Positions 1-8,177 of a stretch of 64,000 nucleotides of DNA are shown here, in pieces. The position numbers were made by a program, and so were the translations under genes. The stretch is from NCBI GenBank assembly GCA_021770615.1, contig JAETQR010000003.1, forward strand, positions 1 through 64,000, read 5' to 3'. Each line of letters starts with the position of its first letter. The first letter of the stretch is position 1. The DNA is from Lachnospiraceae bacterium (GTDB lineage: Bacteria > Bacillota_A > Clostridia > Lachnospirales > Lachnospiraceae). The notes under the pieces were generated by a model. That model worked only from the letters and a program-made list of their open reading frames with translations, was not told the DNA's origin and did not search any database.

Positions 1-123
1 GACACAGTTTTCGCCCATTAAAGAATGCTTTGGAGTTGTCGTAACTTTATCAACCATTGTACAAATAGCTAAAATATAGGTTTTTTTGTGCAAAATATAT
101 AAGAAAGTATAGAGAGGTTCAAC

Positions 124-471
124 ATGAACAAAAAAATAAGAAAAAAACAGATTGCAGCAATATTTCTTTTAGCAGTTATGGCATGCCGGATCTTTTTACC
201 GGGCAGATATGCCAAAGCTGCCCTTGCTCCACATCAGTATTCCGGGTACGATGTCGTGCCGGTTAAAAACAACTCAGATTATATATATCTCAGGGGACAC
301 TTTAGTTCTACCTCAACAAAAAAGTTTGAGGCACATTTTTTTACGTATGTAAACAATACAATATACGATTATACCCACAAGACCTGCAGTGGACGTTATA
401 GTTATTATATCTACAGTCCGGAATGCTCTATCTTTCAGCCAAGCACTGCCAGCGGATATACAACAAAATAA
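124..471 (+). CDS. small secreted protein, unknown function
   Basis: A 115-residue protein with a basic N-terminus (many Lys in the first 8 residues), a hydrophobic stretch at about 9-27 and an AKA-type signal-peptidase site near residue 32. The mature part is Tyr/Ser/Thr-rich with no domain I recognise. The start is supported by a GAGAGG ribosome site 6 bases upstream. It ends 15 bases before the lipoprotein gene, so the two are probably co-transcribed. No function can be assigned from sequence; a surface or matrix role is only a guess. Confidence 0.7.
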   Translation: MNKKIRKKQIAAIFLLAVMACRIFLPGRYAKAALAPHQYSGYDVVPVKNNSDYIYLRGHFSSTSTKKFEAHFFTYVNNTIYDYTHKTCSGRYSYYIYSPECSIFQPSTASGYTTK

Positions 472-486
472 TAGGAGGACATATTG

Positions 487-1620
487 ATGAAAAAAATATA
501 CATACTGGGAATTTTTCTCCTTCTCTTACTGACCGGTTGCGGGCAGAATCAAACAGCCAGTGAAACTTTACAGATCAATGAAGAAGTACCTCCGAACGTC
601 ACAAACATCCCTCTCTCGGATGCCGACCGAAACTACTATTCTTCCCAAAGACAGGAGACAGGTCAAAAAGACGGTGAAAAGCTTGTCCGCTGGATAAATG
701 TAACATGGGAAAATGAAATCCGGTATCTGTATGAATATCAGGATGGAAATAAACTCCGGTTTGAGCTTGCAAGCCTGCAACCGGATAACACATGGGAAAT
801 CAGCACCCCGGAATGGGAGCAGACCCTCCTGAAAAAGGCAAAAGCTCCCCTGGATTCGTTGGAAATATGTTCGGATGGCAGTTATCTCGCCATGATCCAA
901 CCCGAGGATGACCTTCCGGTCTTCTATCATATTCTACTGGACGGCACAGTAACCGAACACCACCTGCCGGATGGAATCTTAGAATGGAAAAAGGACTGCC
1001 ATGAGATGGCAAATGGGATGTTGCTGACAGAAAAGGATGAAATTGCCTTAAGCACCTATACGATACCCCTGGGGGAAAAACAGGATATTGAATCCGATGG
1101 AACTAATCATCAGGAACCCGCCCATCTGATCGTATACAATCCTTACACAAAGAAACTTGTCTCAAAACGGAATTATATTGGTTTGGCACAAGATCTTTTT
1201 ATCAAAGGGGATCATGTATTCAGTATTTACGGAAACTCGATCCACGTTTACCTGCTAAAAGGCGGTGATATCCAGAGCACATATACAACGGATGAACTGC
1301 AAAAAAAATCAGCCAATCAAAGTGTCTGCACTTACCCGGGCGGGAACTATGCCTACTGGTATACCAACCTCGGAATTTACCGTTTGGATGTGTCACTGGT
1401 AGCAAATGCAGAAAATACGGTAGAAAAACTCATTCCCTCGAAGTATTACCAGCCTCCGGAGAAAAATTTCTCTATCATCACGATGAGCTGCATTGAAGAT
1501 GGAAAAACCGCTTCGATCTATATAAAAGGATCCACCTATGAAGAGGAGGAAGTCGATGATGAAAATAAGATCTTCCATTTCTCCGATCCTGTTCTTACAA
1601 AATATGTTTATGAGGAATAA
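487..1620 (+). CDS. predicted lipoprotein of unknown function
   Basis: A 377-residue protein starting MKKIYILG, with a hydrophobic segment and an LTGC lipobox (lipid-modified Cys at residue 18), so it should be anchored on the outer face of the membrane. An AGGAGG site lies about 7 bases before this ATG; an in-frame TTG one codon earlier is less likely. The mature domain has recurring short Tyr/Gly/Asp segments compatible with a beta-propeller-like fold, but I recognise no specific family. It follows the small secreted protein as the second gene of a two-gene unit and ends at a strong hairpin. Confidence 0.75.
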   Translation: MKKIYILGIFLLLLLTGCGQNQTASETLQINEEVPPNVTNIPLSDADRNYYSSQRQETGQKDGEKLVRWINVTWENEIRYLYEYQDGNKLRFELASLQPDNTWEISTPEWEQTLLKKAKAPLDSLEICSDGSYLAMIQPEDDLPVFYHILLDGTVTEHHLPDGILEWKKDCHEMANGMLLTEKDEIALSTYTIPLGEKQDIESDGTNHQEPAHLIVYNPYTKKLVSKRNYIGLAQDLFIKGDHVFSIYGNSIHVYLLKGGDIQSTYTTDELQKKSANQSVCTYPGGNYAYWYTNLGIYRLDVSLVANAENTVEKLIPSKYYQPPEKNFSIITMSCIEDGKTASIYIKGSTYEEEEVDDENKIFHFSDPVLTKYVYEE

Positions 1621-1635
1621 GTTGTAAAATAATAT

Positions 1636-1701
1636 AAAATAATCCTGCTCCGAAACTTTTCGCAAGTTCTGCTTGTGTCTGTTCCGGAGCAGGATTATTT
1701 T
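1636..1701. terminator. bidirectional hairpin, conserved-core family (copy A)
   Basis: A perfect 17-bp inverted repeat (1636-1652 with 1685-1701) flanked by A and T tracts, between convergent genes, so it can terminate both. The apex (about 1654-1683) is not random: it begins AACTTTTCGCAAG and ends CTTGTGTCTGTT, and forms its own small hairpin (CGCAAG with CTTGTG). The same apex recurs at 8116-8145, 15223-15251 and 29040-29068 on unrelated outer stems. Confidence 0.8.
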
Positions 1702-1732
1702 ATTCTTATCAACAATCTCCTTATCTCTCCAT

Positions 1733-2140
1733 TTATGCTATCCATTGCGCCTTCAAATATTTCTTTATTGCACTTATAACTACTTCAACAGTTTCTAATT
1801 GTGCCAAAACCTCGTCTTTTTCAAGTACAAAAAAATCATCATAATCACAATCTTCCCGCATCGTTTTTAAACGCCCAATCCGCTTTCCAATCTCATGTTC
1901 AAATTTATTTGTAGCTACATAATATTGATTAAAATATGCTACCACATCTTTATGACGTTTAAAATCCACTCTTTCCAACGCAAGCACTGCCCGTAATGCA
2001 TAAAACACAGCATAATAGGAACGGTTTACGGCATCACGTAATCCTTCATTTTCAAGACATAATTCTGCTATATGATATGTACTCTCCGCCATTTCCAGAC
2101 GATGTTTACTTAATTCAATTGCGCTTTCATCAAACTTCAT
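1733..2140 (-). CDS. HEPN-domain toxin, MNT-HEPN module 1
   Basis: A 135-residue all-helical protein of the HEPN (UPF0332-like) type. Visible signatures are the NRSYYAVFYALRA segment near residues 39-51, an R-x5-H stretch (RVDFKRH) near 57-63 that fits the RX4-6H ribonuclease motif, and a DYDDFF motif near 100. In this family the HEPN protein is a ribonuclease toxin and the adjacent nucleotidyltransferase neutralises it by AMP transfer. Its ATG lies 11 bases inside the upstream MNT gene behind a GGAAGGAG site, indicating translational coupling. Toxin activity is inferred. Confidence 0.85.
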   Translation of the reverse strand: MKFDESAIELSKHRLEMAESTYHIAELCLENEGLRDAVNRSYYAVFYALRAVLALERVDFKRHKDVVAYFNQYYVATNKFEHEIGKRIGRLKTMREDCDYDDFFVLEKDEVLAQLETVEVVISAIKKYLKAQWIA

Positions 2141-2468
2141 TTACTATTACTCCTTCCTGTTTCACATTTCGATAAAACGGTAGTGTGTCTGACCACTTCA
2201 TAAAATGTTCTTCATTCTTAACCAACGGTGAAATAACTATTCCGTATTCCAATTCAAAATCATAAGCCAGATCGCATACCAAATTAAATCTTCTCTTTAT
2301 CTCAGTATCACTGGCATCCACTAATATCATAATATCAATATCCGAATTTTTCCGATAATCTCCGCGCGCATATGAACCATATACAATCACTTCCTTTAGT
2401 ACATCACCATAAATCCCCCTAATCTCTCCAGCAAATCTATGGACAATATCATGAACCAATTCTGGCAT
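2130..2468 (-). CDS. MNT-domain nucleotidyltransferase antitoxin, module 1
   Basis: A 112-residue minimal nucleotidyltransferase with the GSYARGD motif followed by NSDIDI, the GSx10DxD signature of MntA-type AMP transferases. I start it at the MPELVHD methionine (2468) because a GGAGGTG ribosome site sits 6 bases upstream; the 17-codon longer reading has no such site. An extended -10-like TGGTATACT lies about 40 bases upstream. It overlaps the HEPN toxin gene by 11 bases. Known family role: AMPylation of a Tyr in the HEPN partner, blocking its RNase activity. Confidence 0.85.
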   Translation of the reverse strand: MPELVHDIVHRFAGEIRGIYGDVLKEVIVYGSYARGDYRKNSDIDIMILVDASDTEIKRRFNLVCDLAYDFELEYGIVISPLVKNEEHFMKWSDTLPFYRNVKQEGVIVNEV

Positions 2469-2567
2469 AATTTCACCTCCACAAAAAACCTTTAAACATA
2501 CCTTTTTAGTATACCACACATTTCAGGTTAATACTATTAAAAATATTATTATGATAAAGCAACAGCG

Positions 2568-2598
2568 GAGCCAGTCTGTTATGGCTGACTCCGCAAAT
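2568..2598 (-). terminator. hairpin after the lectin exoprotein gene
   Basis: GCGGAGCCAG and CTGACTCCGC form a 10-bp stem (one wobble) around a 10-base loop just past the stop at 2607. The following U-tract on the minus strand is weak and interrupted, so termination strength is uncertain. Confidence 0.5.
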
Positions 2599-2606
2599 CG
2601 TGAAAA

Positions 2607-5450
2607 CTATCCCACATATTTATTTACATATTCCAACCCTCTTTTCCCATATGTACTTACATACCCTGACCAGGTAAATGTCTTTACCCGTACTGTATAT
2701 TTTCCGTCAGAATTTGCATCAGCAATTGTAAATCCACTTGAAGTAATCCCTATAATAACCATTGAATGCTGGTTCGTTCCGTTAAATTTATTTGTCCTGA
2801 TATGTGCCCCTACACCCGCCGCATTTACAACCGACTGGATTTTAGATGAAGTCAGATTCGCACTATTTACAACTCCCGAAACATCTTTAAACCTGGCACG
2901 GGCATTATACTCATGACATCCGTAAAGTTTCTGTTGGATATACCGGGCATATCCACAACATTGCCATCCCAGCATATCGACGGATTTTCCATTTACATTT
3001 GCATAACGGCTTTCCGTATACCGGCTTCCCACCTTATATTCATTCATAGACACACCTTTTACTGTTAAAATATTATTTATGACATTCCATGTCCCCGTCT
3101 TCACCGTAACTGTAACTGCATACTTCTTCCCATTAAACGCCTTCGCCGTAATTGTAGCCGTCCCGGCCCCCACTGCTTTTACCGTACCATTTGAAACAGT
3201 CGCTACCTTTGTATTGGAAGAACTCCATGTAATTGTCCGGTTCGCTGCAAACACATCTGCCGGTTCATAGGAGACAGACAGATTTTTTGTTTTGCCTATT
3301 CCATCCAGAGTGAACGAAGCGGGATTTACGATAATTGCACTTGTCTCCTTTAATTTCCACTTCTGGGCATCCGTTCCGTTATATGTATAGATTTGTACAT
3401 TTGCCCCGCTCTTAGCTGCCCCGTCCTTTACATCAAGACATTTTCCGGACAAAGGATTGGAAATCTTAAACCATCCATCTGCTGTCGACTGGATCCTGAA
3501 TTTCTGTGCGATACTGTCGTTGCCCGCATAAATCTGGACATTTGTGCCGTCGGTCGTTCCTGCGCCGTTTACATCCAGCATAAAATTATTTCCCACTTTA
3601 GCAGTCAGAGAATACAGACTATCTGCGATATTCGTATATGATGATTGTGTTCCCACAAGTTTCCACTTCTGTGCATCTGTATCGTTCTTTTGATATGCCT
3701 GTACATTCGTTCCGTTCTTTGCTGTCCCTCCTGCCACATCAAGATAATTTCCGTTTTTATTCATGATGCGGTAGTAACCATTTCCGACAGAATAAAAACG
3801 CCATTTTTGTGCATCTGTTCCATTATACCGGTACAGCTGGACATTGGTTCCGCTTTTTCCCGATGCCCCCTGTATGTCAAGACACTTTTTAGGATATGTA
3901 TTGGACATTACATACCATCCATTGCCGACACTTTCTACATGAAACTTCTGTGCCATGCTCCCATTATTTTTATAAATCTGTACATTTGTACCATCTGATG
4001 TTCCGTTTCCCGCCACATCAAGTGTAAAACCGCTTCCTACCTTCGTATTGATACAGTAAAGCCCGTTTTTTACATTGATACATCCATCATTTACTGTTAC
4101 TTTTGCACTGGCGGTCTTTCCATTTGAAGTCTTTGCTGTGATCGTAGCTGTCCCGCTCCCGGCCGCTTTTACTGTTCCTCCGGATACCGTTGCGACTTTA
4201 TTGTTTGAGGAAGTCCAGGTAATGCCTTTCTGTGTCGTATCAGACGGAGCAAATGAGACTGTCATTTTCTTTGTGGCGCCGATACTTGTCAGTGTAAATG
4301 ATGACGCATTCAAATTTATCTTTTGTGGAAATACGACCTTGTCTAATTTCCACTTCTGCGCATTGGTATCATTCTTTGAATACACTTGCACATTCGTATT
4401 GTTTGCTGTTTTTCCACCATCCACATCCAGATAATATCCCAGTTTATTCTGGATATAATAATACCCCTGGTCTGTACTGTAAAAACGCCAAAGCTGGGCA
4501 TCTGTCCCATTATAATCATAAATCCGGACATTTACTCCTGATTTTTTTACTCTTCCTGTTACATCCAGCGCCTTTCCGGAAGACTGGCAGCAGATCTTAT
4601 GCCATCCGGAACCAATATGCGTAATATTGAACCGCTGTGCAGCGGTCTCGTTACTGGCATAAATCTGGACGTTTGTTCCATCTTTTGCGGCATTTCCCGA
4701 GACATCCAGCATCATACCGCCTTTTACTTTACTTCCTATTTTATAAATTCCGTCTGGCACAGTTACATATGCCGGCTTCGTTGTTGGCTTTGCTGTCGGT
4801 TTTATCGTCGGTTTTGGAGTTGGTTTTTCTATGGGCTTTGGGGTTGCCCCGGGTCTCACTGTATTCACAGGAGCCTTTGCAGGAAGTGCTGTCACAGGAG
4901 ATACCGTCCGGATCGGAGGCATTGTCGGACTGACCGGCGCTGTTACAGATAATGATGTGACCACCGGCATTACCGTGTCCCTATCTTCTTTCTCTTCTTC
5001 TGGTTCGTCCGGTGCTTCCACCGGGTCTTCTGCCAGATCCGGTTCTTCTGCTTCGCCGGTTTCATTCTTTTCATCCACTTTGGCAGAAAACGATAATTTC
5101 TTTGTCTGTGTCTTCCCCGATTTTTTATATTTTACCGTAACAACGATCCGGGTATTTCCCTTTCCTTTCGCCTGTACTTTTCCTTTTGCAGAGACAACTG
5201 CGATTTTTTTGTTTTTGGATGCATAAGTTATCTTTTTTACTTTTACCCCGCTTGATGCTTTTACCTTAATCGTCTTTGCCTCATAAACAGTCTGTTCCTC
5301 CTCCTCGCGGATGTACAGCGTAGCTGCCTTTTCCACAAGTTTTACATGGGCAGGCGCTGCCAGCCCGTCTACGTCCGCCATGATCCCAATGAGCAGGGAT
5401 GCGGCAAGTAATACTGCATGGATTTTTTTCATAAGCCTTTTGTTTTTCAT
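2607..5450 (-). CDS. secreted multidomain lectin protein with C-terminal cysteine-peptidase-like domain
   Basis: A 947-residue exported protein. I start it at MKNKRLMKKIHAV (5450), which follows AGGAAGG; the 50 codons upstream look untranslated. Order of parts, approximate: signal peptide 1-32; a bacterial Ig-like (Big2-type) domain 45-130; an acidic Glu/Asp/Pro stretch; a Thr/Pro/Lys linker; a ricin-type beta-trefoil of three repeats 235-375; a second Ig-like domain; another three-repeat trefoil; a third trefoil with only two repeats; a third Ig-like domain; and a unique C-terminal ~160 residues. Repeats carry LDV...GTNVQIY...AQKW. The C-terminal part has Cys in GWQCCGYARY, His in NQHSMVIIG and DAN after it, which fits a CHAP/NlpC-like Cys-His-Asp/Asn peptidase or amidase. 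The likely role is binding and cleaving glycan or cell-wall material; this is inference. Confidence 0.85.
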   Translation of the reverse strand: MKNKRLMKKIHAVLLAASLLIGIMADVDGLAAPAHVKLVEKAATLYIREEEEQTVYEAKTIKVKASSGVKVKKITYASKNKKIAVVSAKGKVQAKGKGNTRIVVTVKYKKSGKTQTKKLSFSAKVDEKNETGEAEEPDLAEDPVEAPDEPEEEKEDRDTVMPVVTSLSVTAPVSPTMPPIRTVSPVTALPAKAPVNTVRPGATPKPIEKPTPKPTIKPTAKPTTKPAYVTVPDGIYKIGSKVKGGMMLDVSGNAAKDGTNVQIYASNETAAQRFNITHIGSGWHKICCQSSGKALDVTGRVKKSGVNVRIYDYNGTDAQLWRFYSTDQGYYYIQNKLGYYLDVDGGKTANNTNVQVYSKNDTNAQKWKLDKVVFPQKINLNASSFTLTSIGATKKMTVSFAPSDTTQKGITWTSSNNKVATVSGGTVKAAGSGTATITAKTSNGKTASAKVTVNDGCINVKNGLYCINTKVGSGFTLDVAGNGTSDGTNVQIYKNNGSMAQKFHVESVGNGWYVMSNTYPKKCLDIQGASGKSGTNVQLYRYNGTDAQKWRFYSVGNGYYRIMNKNGNYLDVAGGTAKNGTNVQAYQKNDTDAQKWKLVGTQSSYTNIADSLYSLTAKVGNNFMLDVNGAGTTDGTNVQIYAGNDSIAQKFRIQSTADGWFKISNPLSGKCLDVKDGAAKSGANVQIYTYNGTDAQKWKLKETSAIIVNPASFTLDGIGKTKNLSVSYEPADVFAANRTITWSSSNTKVATVSNGTVKAVGAGTATITAKAFNGKKYAVTVTVKTGTWNVINNILTVKGVSMNEYKVGSRYTESRYANVNGKSVDMLGWQCCGYARYIQQKLYGCHEYNARARFKDVSGVVNSANLTSSKIQSVVNAAGVGAHIRTNKFNGTNQHSMVIIGITSSGFTIADANSDGKYTVRVKTFTWSGYVSTYGKRGLEYVNKYVG

Positions 5451-5652
5451 AATGATCGACCTTCCTTTCCTAAATGTTTGTTTGATTGATCGTATTTTTC
5501 CATAAAACAAAAATAAGTTTCTGGTACAACAAATCTTTATATTAGATCCATTGTAACAAAAACTTATCGTTAAATCGGTTTTTGTAAAATTTGACAACAA
5601 TTATGTCGGTTTTAACCTACGTTGAGCCGGCATAAAACCATATTTTATAAAA

Positions 5653-6123
5653 TCACAGACTTTCTCTTACCTTCATCAAAGCAAATCCCAGAAGATTTTG
5701 TCCATTCCATTTGCTGATCTCAAACCGCGCGGGATCTTGCATGGATAACCCGATCCCCCAAATCTTATCATGCACTGCACATTCTGCCAAAACTGCATTT
5801 CCTGTCTGTTTTAACCTTCTCCTCAAACAGACATTCTGGGAAAATTTCTCGACCAGGCTGCGGTACACAGTAATCTGCCTTAGCCCATTCCAAACCTTTT
5901 CTTCATAATCCGCCACCTGTCTTCCATAAGCCTTGATCTGTGCGACATCATCTTCTTCTAATATCTTCTGCATGATCTTTGAATCATGAAATATCTGTGC
6001 TTTCTGATACATCATATACTTTTCCATTAATGAAAATGTAATGCCATCTATAATAAACTCTGACATATACCAGTTACTGAGATAGCCATTTTCCTCCTCT
6101 GGATTATGAAAACAAATCACCAC
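5653..6123 (-). CDS. NADAR (YbiA-like) family protein
   Basis: A 156-residue single-domain protein. NADAR hallmarks seen are GYLSNWY near the N-terminus, FSLMEKYMMYQKA, AYGRQV, KFSQN, TGNAVL and DKIWGIGL. The family includes YbiA, an N-glycosidase on early riboflavin intermediates, and enzymes reported to remove ADP-ribose from guanine in DNA as antitoxins to DarT-type toxins. The start is a GTG at 6123, with an in-frame stop 7 codons upstream and only a poorly spaced AAGGA; the domain appears complete. No DarT-like gene is adjacent. It sits between two MNT-HEPN modules, so a defence or repair role is possible. Confidence 0.85.
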   Translation of the reverse strand: MVICFHNPEEENGYLSNWYMSEFIIDGITFSLMEKYMMYQKAQIFHDSKIMQKILEEDDVAQIKAYGRQVADYEEKVWNGLRQITVYRSLVEKFSQNVCLRRRLKQTGNAVLAECAVHDKIWGIGLSMQDPARFEISKWNGQNLLGFALMKVRESL

Positions 6124-6350
6124 TTCGGTCTGACATAATCCTTTTCAAGCTTCTCCCTCTTTTAATCGATATTACATCCTTTTCAAGCCAATCCGGATGA
6201 ATTATTATTGTTATTCCCCTATTATAACATCCCAATGCTTTATCAATACATTATAGTAAGATATATTTACCGCTTTTAACAAGTTATTACGCCGTTTGGT
6301 TCGTGGGGAGGACAAGGCTGGCAGGAATGTATTTGAAAACAAATCATCTA

Positions 6351-6752
6351 TTATTTATTATCAAAATATTCTTTCACCTTTCCTACGATATAGATGGCAT
6401 CTTCAACCTGTTGTTTGGCTTCTTCCTTATTCGTCACATAGAAATCATCATAATCCGAACTATTTCTGATTTGTTCTGCCTTAGAAACCAGTCTGTAGTC
6501 CTCGTTTGAAAAAAATGCATTCTCTACTCTTACATATTCCACATTGAACATTTTCATTGCACCAGTATGTGTCTTTGTTTCAATATGCTTGTCTATTAAT
6601 AAAGCATTAAGAGCTTTCTCCATAGCATAATACGCTCTATTATTTGCAGACTTGTATGACCTATCTGCCAGTAATTTCTTTGCTTCCTCAATAAGTTCTT
6701 CTGCACGCTCTAATCTTAATTTCACTAATTCGTCATAATACTTATCTTCCAT
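6351..6752 (-). CDS. HEPN-domain toxin, MNT-HEPN module 2
   Basis: A 133-residue HEPN protein with the NNRAYYAMEKALNAL segment near residues 37-51 and SSDYDDFYV near 98-106. The RX4-6H motif is not evident: the equivalent stretch reads DKHIETKTH, with Lys where Arg is expected. Its ATG lies 11 bases inside the upstream MNT gene, the same overlap as module 1. It is clearly divergent from the first HEPN protein, so this is a separate acquisition or an old duplication. The activity may differ or be lost if the motif is really absent. Confidence 0.85.
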   Translation of the reverse strand: MEDKYYDELVKLRLERAEELIEEAKKLLADRSYKSANNRAYYAMEKALNALLIDKHIETKTHTGAMKMFNVEYVRVENAFFSNEDYRLVSKAEQIRNSSDYDDFYVTNKEEAKQQVEDAIYIVGKVKEYFDNK

Positions 6753-7101
6753 ACAGCACCTCTCCGTCTCTCTCTATGTTTTTAAAATAAGGATACCAGC
6801 CTTTTTTTTCTTCAAATTCCCTTTCCGGAAGACAAACAAAATTTACAACTGCTAAATACTTTTTAGCAAATTCTGTAGATATTTGAGCCAGTGAATCATT
6901 ATATTTTTTTACTTCCATACGATCACAAGAAGTCAATAGAGCAATATCTATATCCGAATCCTCCAAAAAATCACCTCTGGCGCATGAACCATACAAAATT
7001 ATTTTTTTTACATCATTCCCCATCGTTTTACATACAAGGGGAACTGATTCCTTTTTCACTTTTTCAATCACACCCTCAGATAGTCTTAAATAAGTAATCA
7101 T
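6742..7101 (-). CDS. MNT-domain nucleotidyltransferase antitoxin, module 2
   Basis: A 119-residue nucleotidyltransferase with GSCARGD and DSDIDIALL, the GSx10DxD active-site signature. The ribosome site AAGGAGGG lies 8 bases before the ATG at 7101. It overlaps HEPN module 2 by 11 bases. The expected role is AMP transfer to, and neutralisation of, the HEPN partner. The stretch upstream (7102-7350) carries no complete gene, so the module probably has its own promoter there, which I could not define. Confidence 0.85.
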   Translation of the reverse strand: MITYLRLSEGVIEKVKKESVPLVCKTMGNDVKKIILYGSCARGDFLEDSDIDIALLTSCDRMEVKKYNDSLAQISTEFAKKYLAVVNFVCLPEREFEEKKGWYPYFKNIERDGEVLYGR

Positions 7102-7102
7102 T

Positions 7103-7349
7103 TATAGTTCCCTCCTTACTACTTTTGCTACTTATTTTTTACTTATATATCTCCTAAATATCAATGATTCATTTTTCGCTTTTGTTTTTACTCTCCTGAT
7201 TCAGTTTTATTGCAAGATACCTGTCTTCATTATCTTCTTCTGATATTCTCAATTCGTCCATCGCCTGCTCCACTGCCCACTTTTGTACTCTCCATCTATT
7301 TTACTTCTTTCTTTGAAATCATTTTAGCACTGCTAACATTAAAAAGCAA
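7103..7349. other. gene-poor stretch with decayed coding remnant
   Basis: On the minus strand, roughly 7170-7302 can be read as a short peptide containing WRVQKWAVEQAMDELRISEE and ending in a Lys-rich tail, with a stop just upstream and no start or ribosome site. I see no other feature. It probably belongs to the same decayed region as the integrase and fibronectin-III fragments. Confidence 0.35.
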
Positions 7350-7797
7350 CTAGTCCGTTCCAGAACTTCCCATTTGGAACGGACTAAAAAGACTTTTGTT
7401 TGTTTTGAAAATTGTATGATTACAACGACCATTATCTATCTTTTTTCCTGCCTTTTTCTTTAAAAATTCTTTTATCTTTTTTAATCTAAAATCAAAGACA
7501 TCACCCTCATCTGGTGTATAACGAATAAATTTGGGTTGATAAAACTTTACTTTTTTATCAAACTTAAACCGGCAATAGTCAACATAATAATCTACCCCCC
7601 TTACACTTTTAAGCTTTTTATAGAGCTTGTTCGCTTAAGCGTTCCCATAGTATATGCATATGATTTATCCATGTTAAATACAGTCAATCCCTCTATCGCA
7701 TCTTTTCTGGCACTCCATTTTCCATAATAGGTCTTGCCATCTACTTTCCCATACACCCTTACACGCACATAATATCTCCTATTTTTTTTAGCCCATC
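7350..7797 (-). pseudogene. broken fibronectin-III surface protein remnant
   Basis: Two adjoining minus-strand fragments without start codons. The upstream one (about 7601-7797) contains RRYYVRVRVYGKVDGKTYYG, typical of the C-terminal strands of a bacterial fibronectin type III domain, and stops at TAA 7601-7603. The second (7350-7634, another frame) contains VDYYVDYCRFKFDKK, PKFIRYTPDEGDVFDF and a basic tail, with no family I know. Both lack a ribosome site. The simplest reading is a truncated, frameshifted surface-protein gene. A 12-bp inverted repeat (7351-7362 with 7375-7386) sits at its end. Confidence 0.55.
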
Positions 7798-7800
7798 TTA

Positions 7801-7956
7801 TTATGCACTCCTTTTCCTCTCCTGACCAGCAGCAAATCCCTGTAGCTTTCTTACATCCGAAAGATATTTTTTAATTGTCGACGGCCTCTTTTCCTCCTCA
7901 TACATATAAGCCTCATACTGTTCTAACAATTCCTCTGTAATCACTCTTCCCATCAT
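7801..7956 (-). pseudogene. N-terminal fragment of a tyrosine recombinase (integrase)
   Basis: A 50-51-residue reading frame starting MMGRVITEELLEQYE after an AAAGGA site 6 bases upstream. It contains RPSTIKKYLSDVRKLQGFA, the SAM-like N-terminal DNA-binding domain typical of phage and Xer-type integrases. It stops at TAA 7801-7803 with no catalytic domain (no Arg...HxxR...Tyr). It is therefore a remnant of a mobile element, abutting the broken fibronectin-III fragment. The coding part is too short to be functional as a recombinase. Confidence 0.7.
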
Positions 7957-8097
7957 TTTCGTCCTTTCTTTTTGTCATAACCCTGACTGCTATTATAGAC
8001 AAAAACAACTCCCGATATTCATGAGACTTCCAACGTATATCATAGGTTCGACAACGTAGTCCTGTTTTCCAATCTCCTAACATAATTTAGTAGAAAC

Positions 8098-8163
8098 AAA
8101 ACAATTCCCATTTGAAACTTTTCGCAAGCTCTGCTTGTGTTTGTTCCAAAAGGGAATTGTTTT
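8098..8163. terminator. bidirectional hairpin, conserved-core family (copy B)
   Basis: A 12-bp stem (8098-8109 with 8152-8163) extended by TTTG/CAAA pairs. It lies directly after the purF stop and is bordered by A and T runs. The 30-base apex (8116-8145) differs from that of copy A (1654-1683) at only two positions, although the outer stems are unrelated. Confidence 0.8.
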
Positions 8164-8177
8164 ATGTTTGCGTAATC

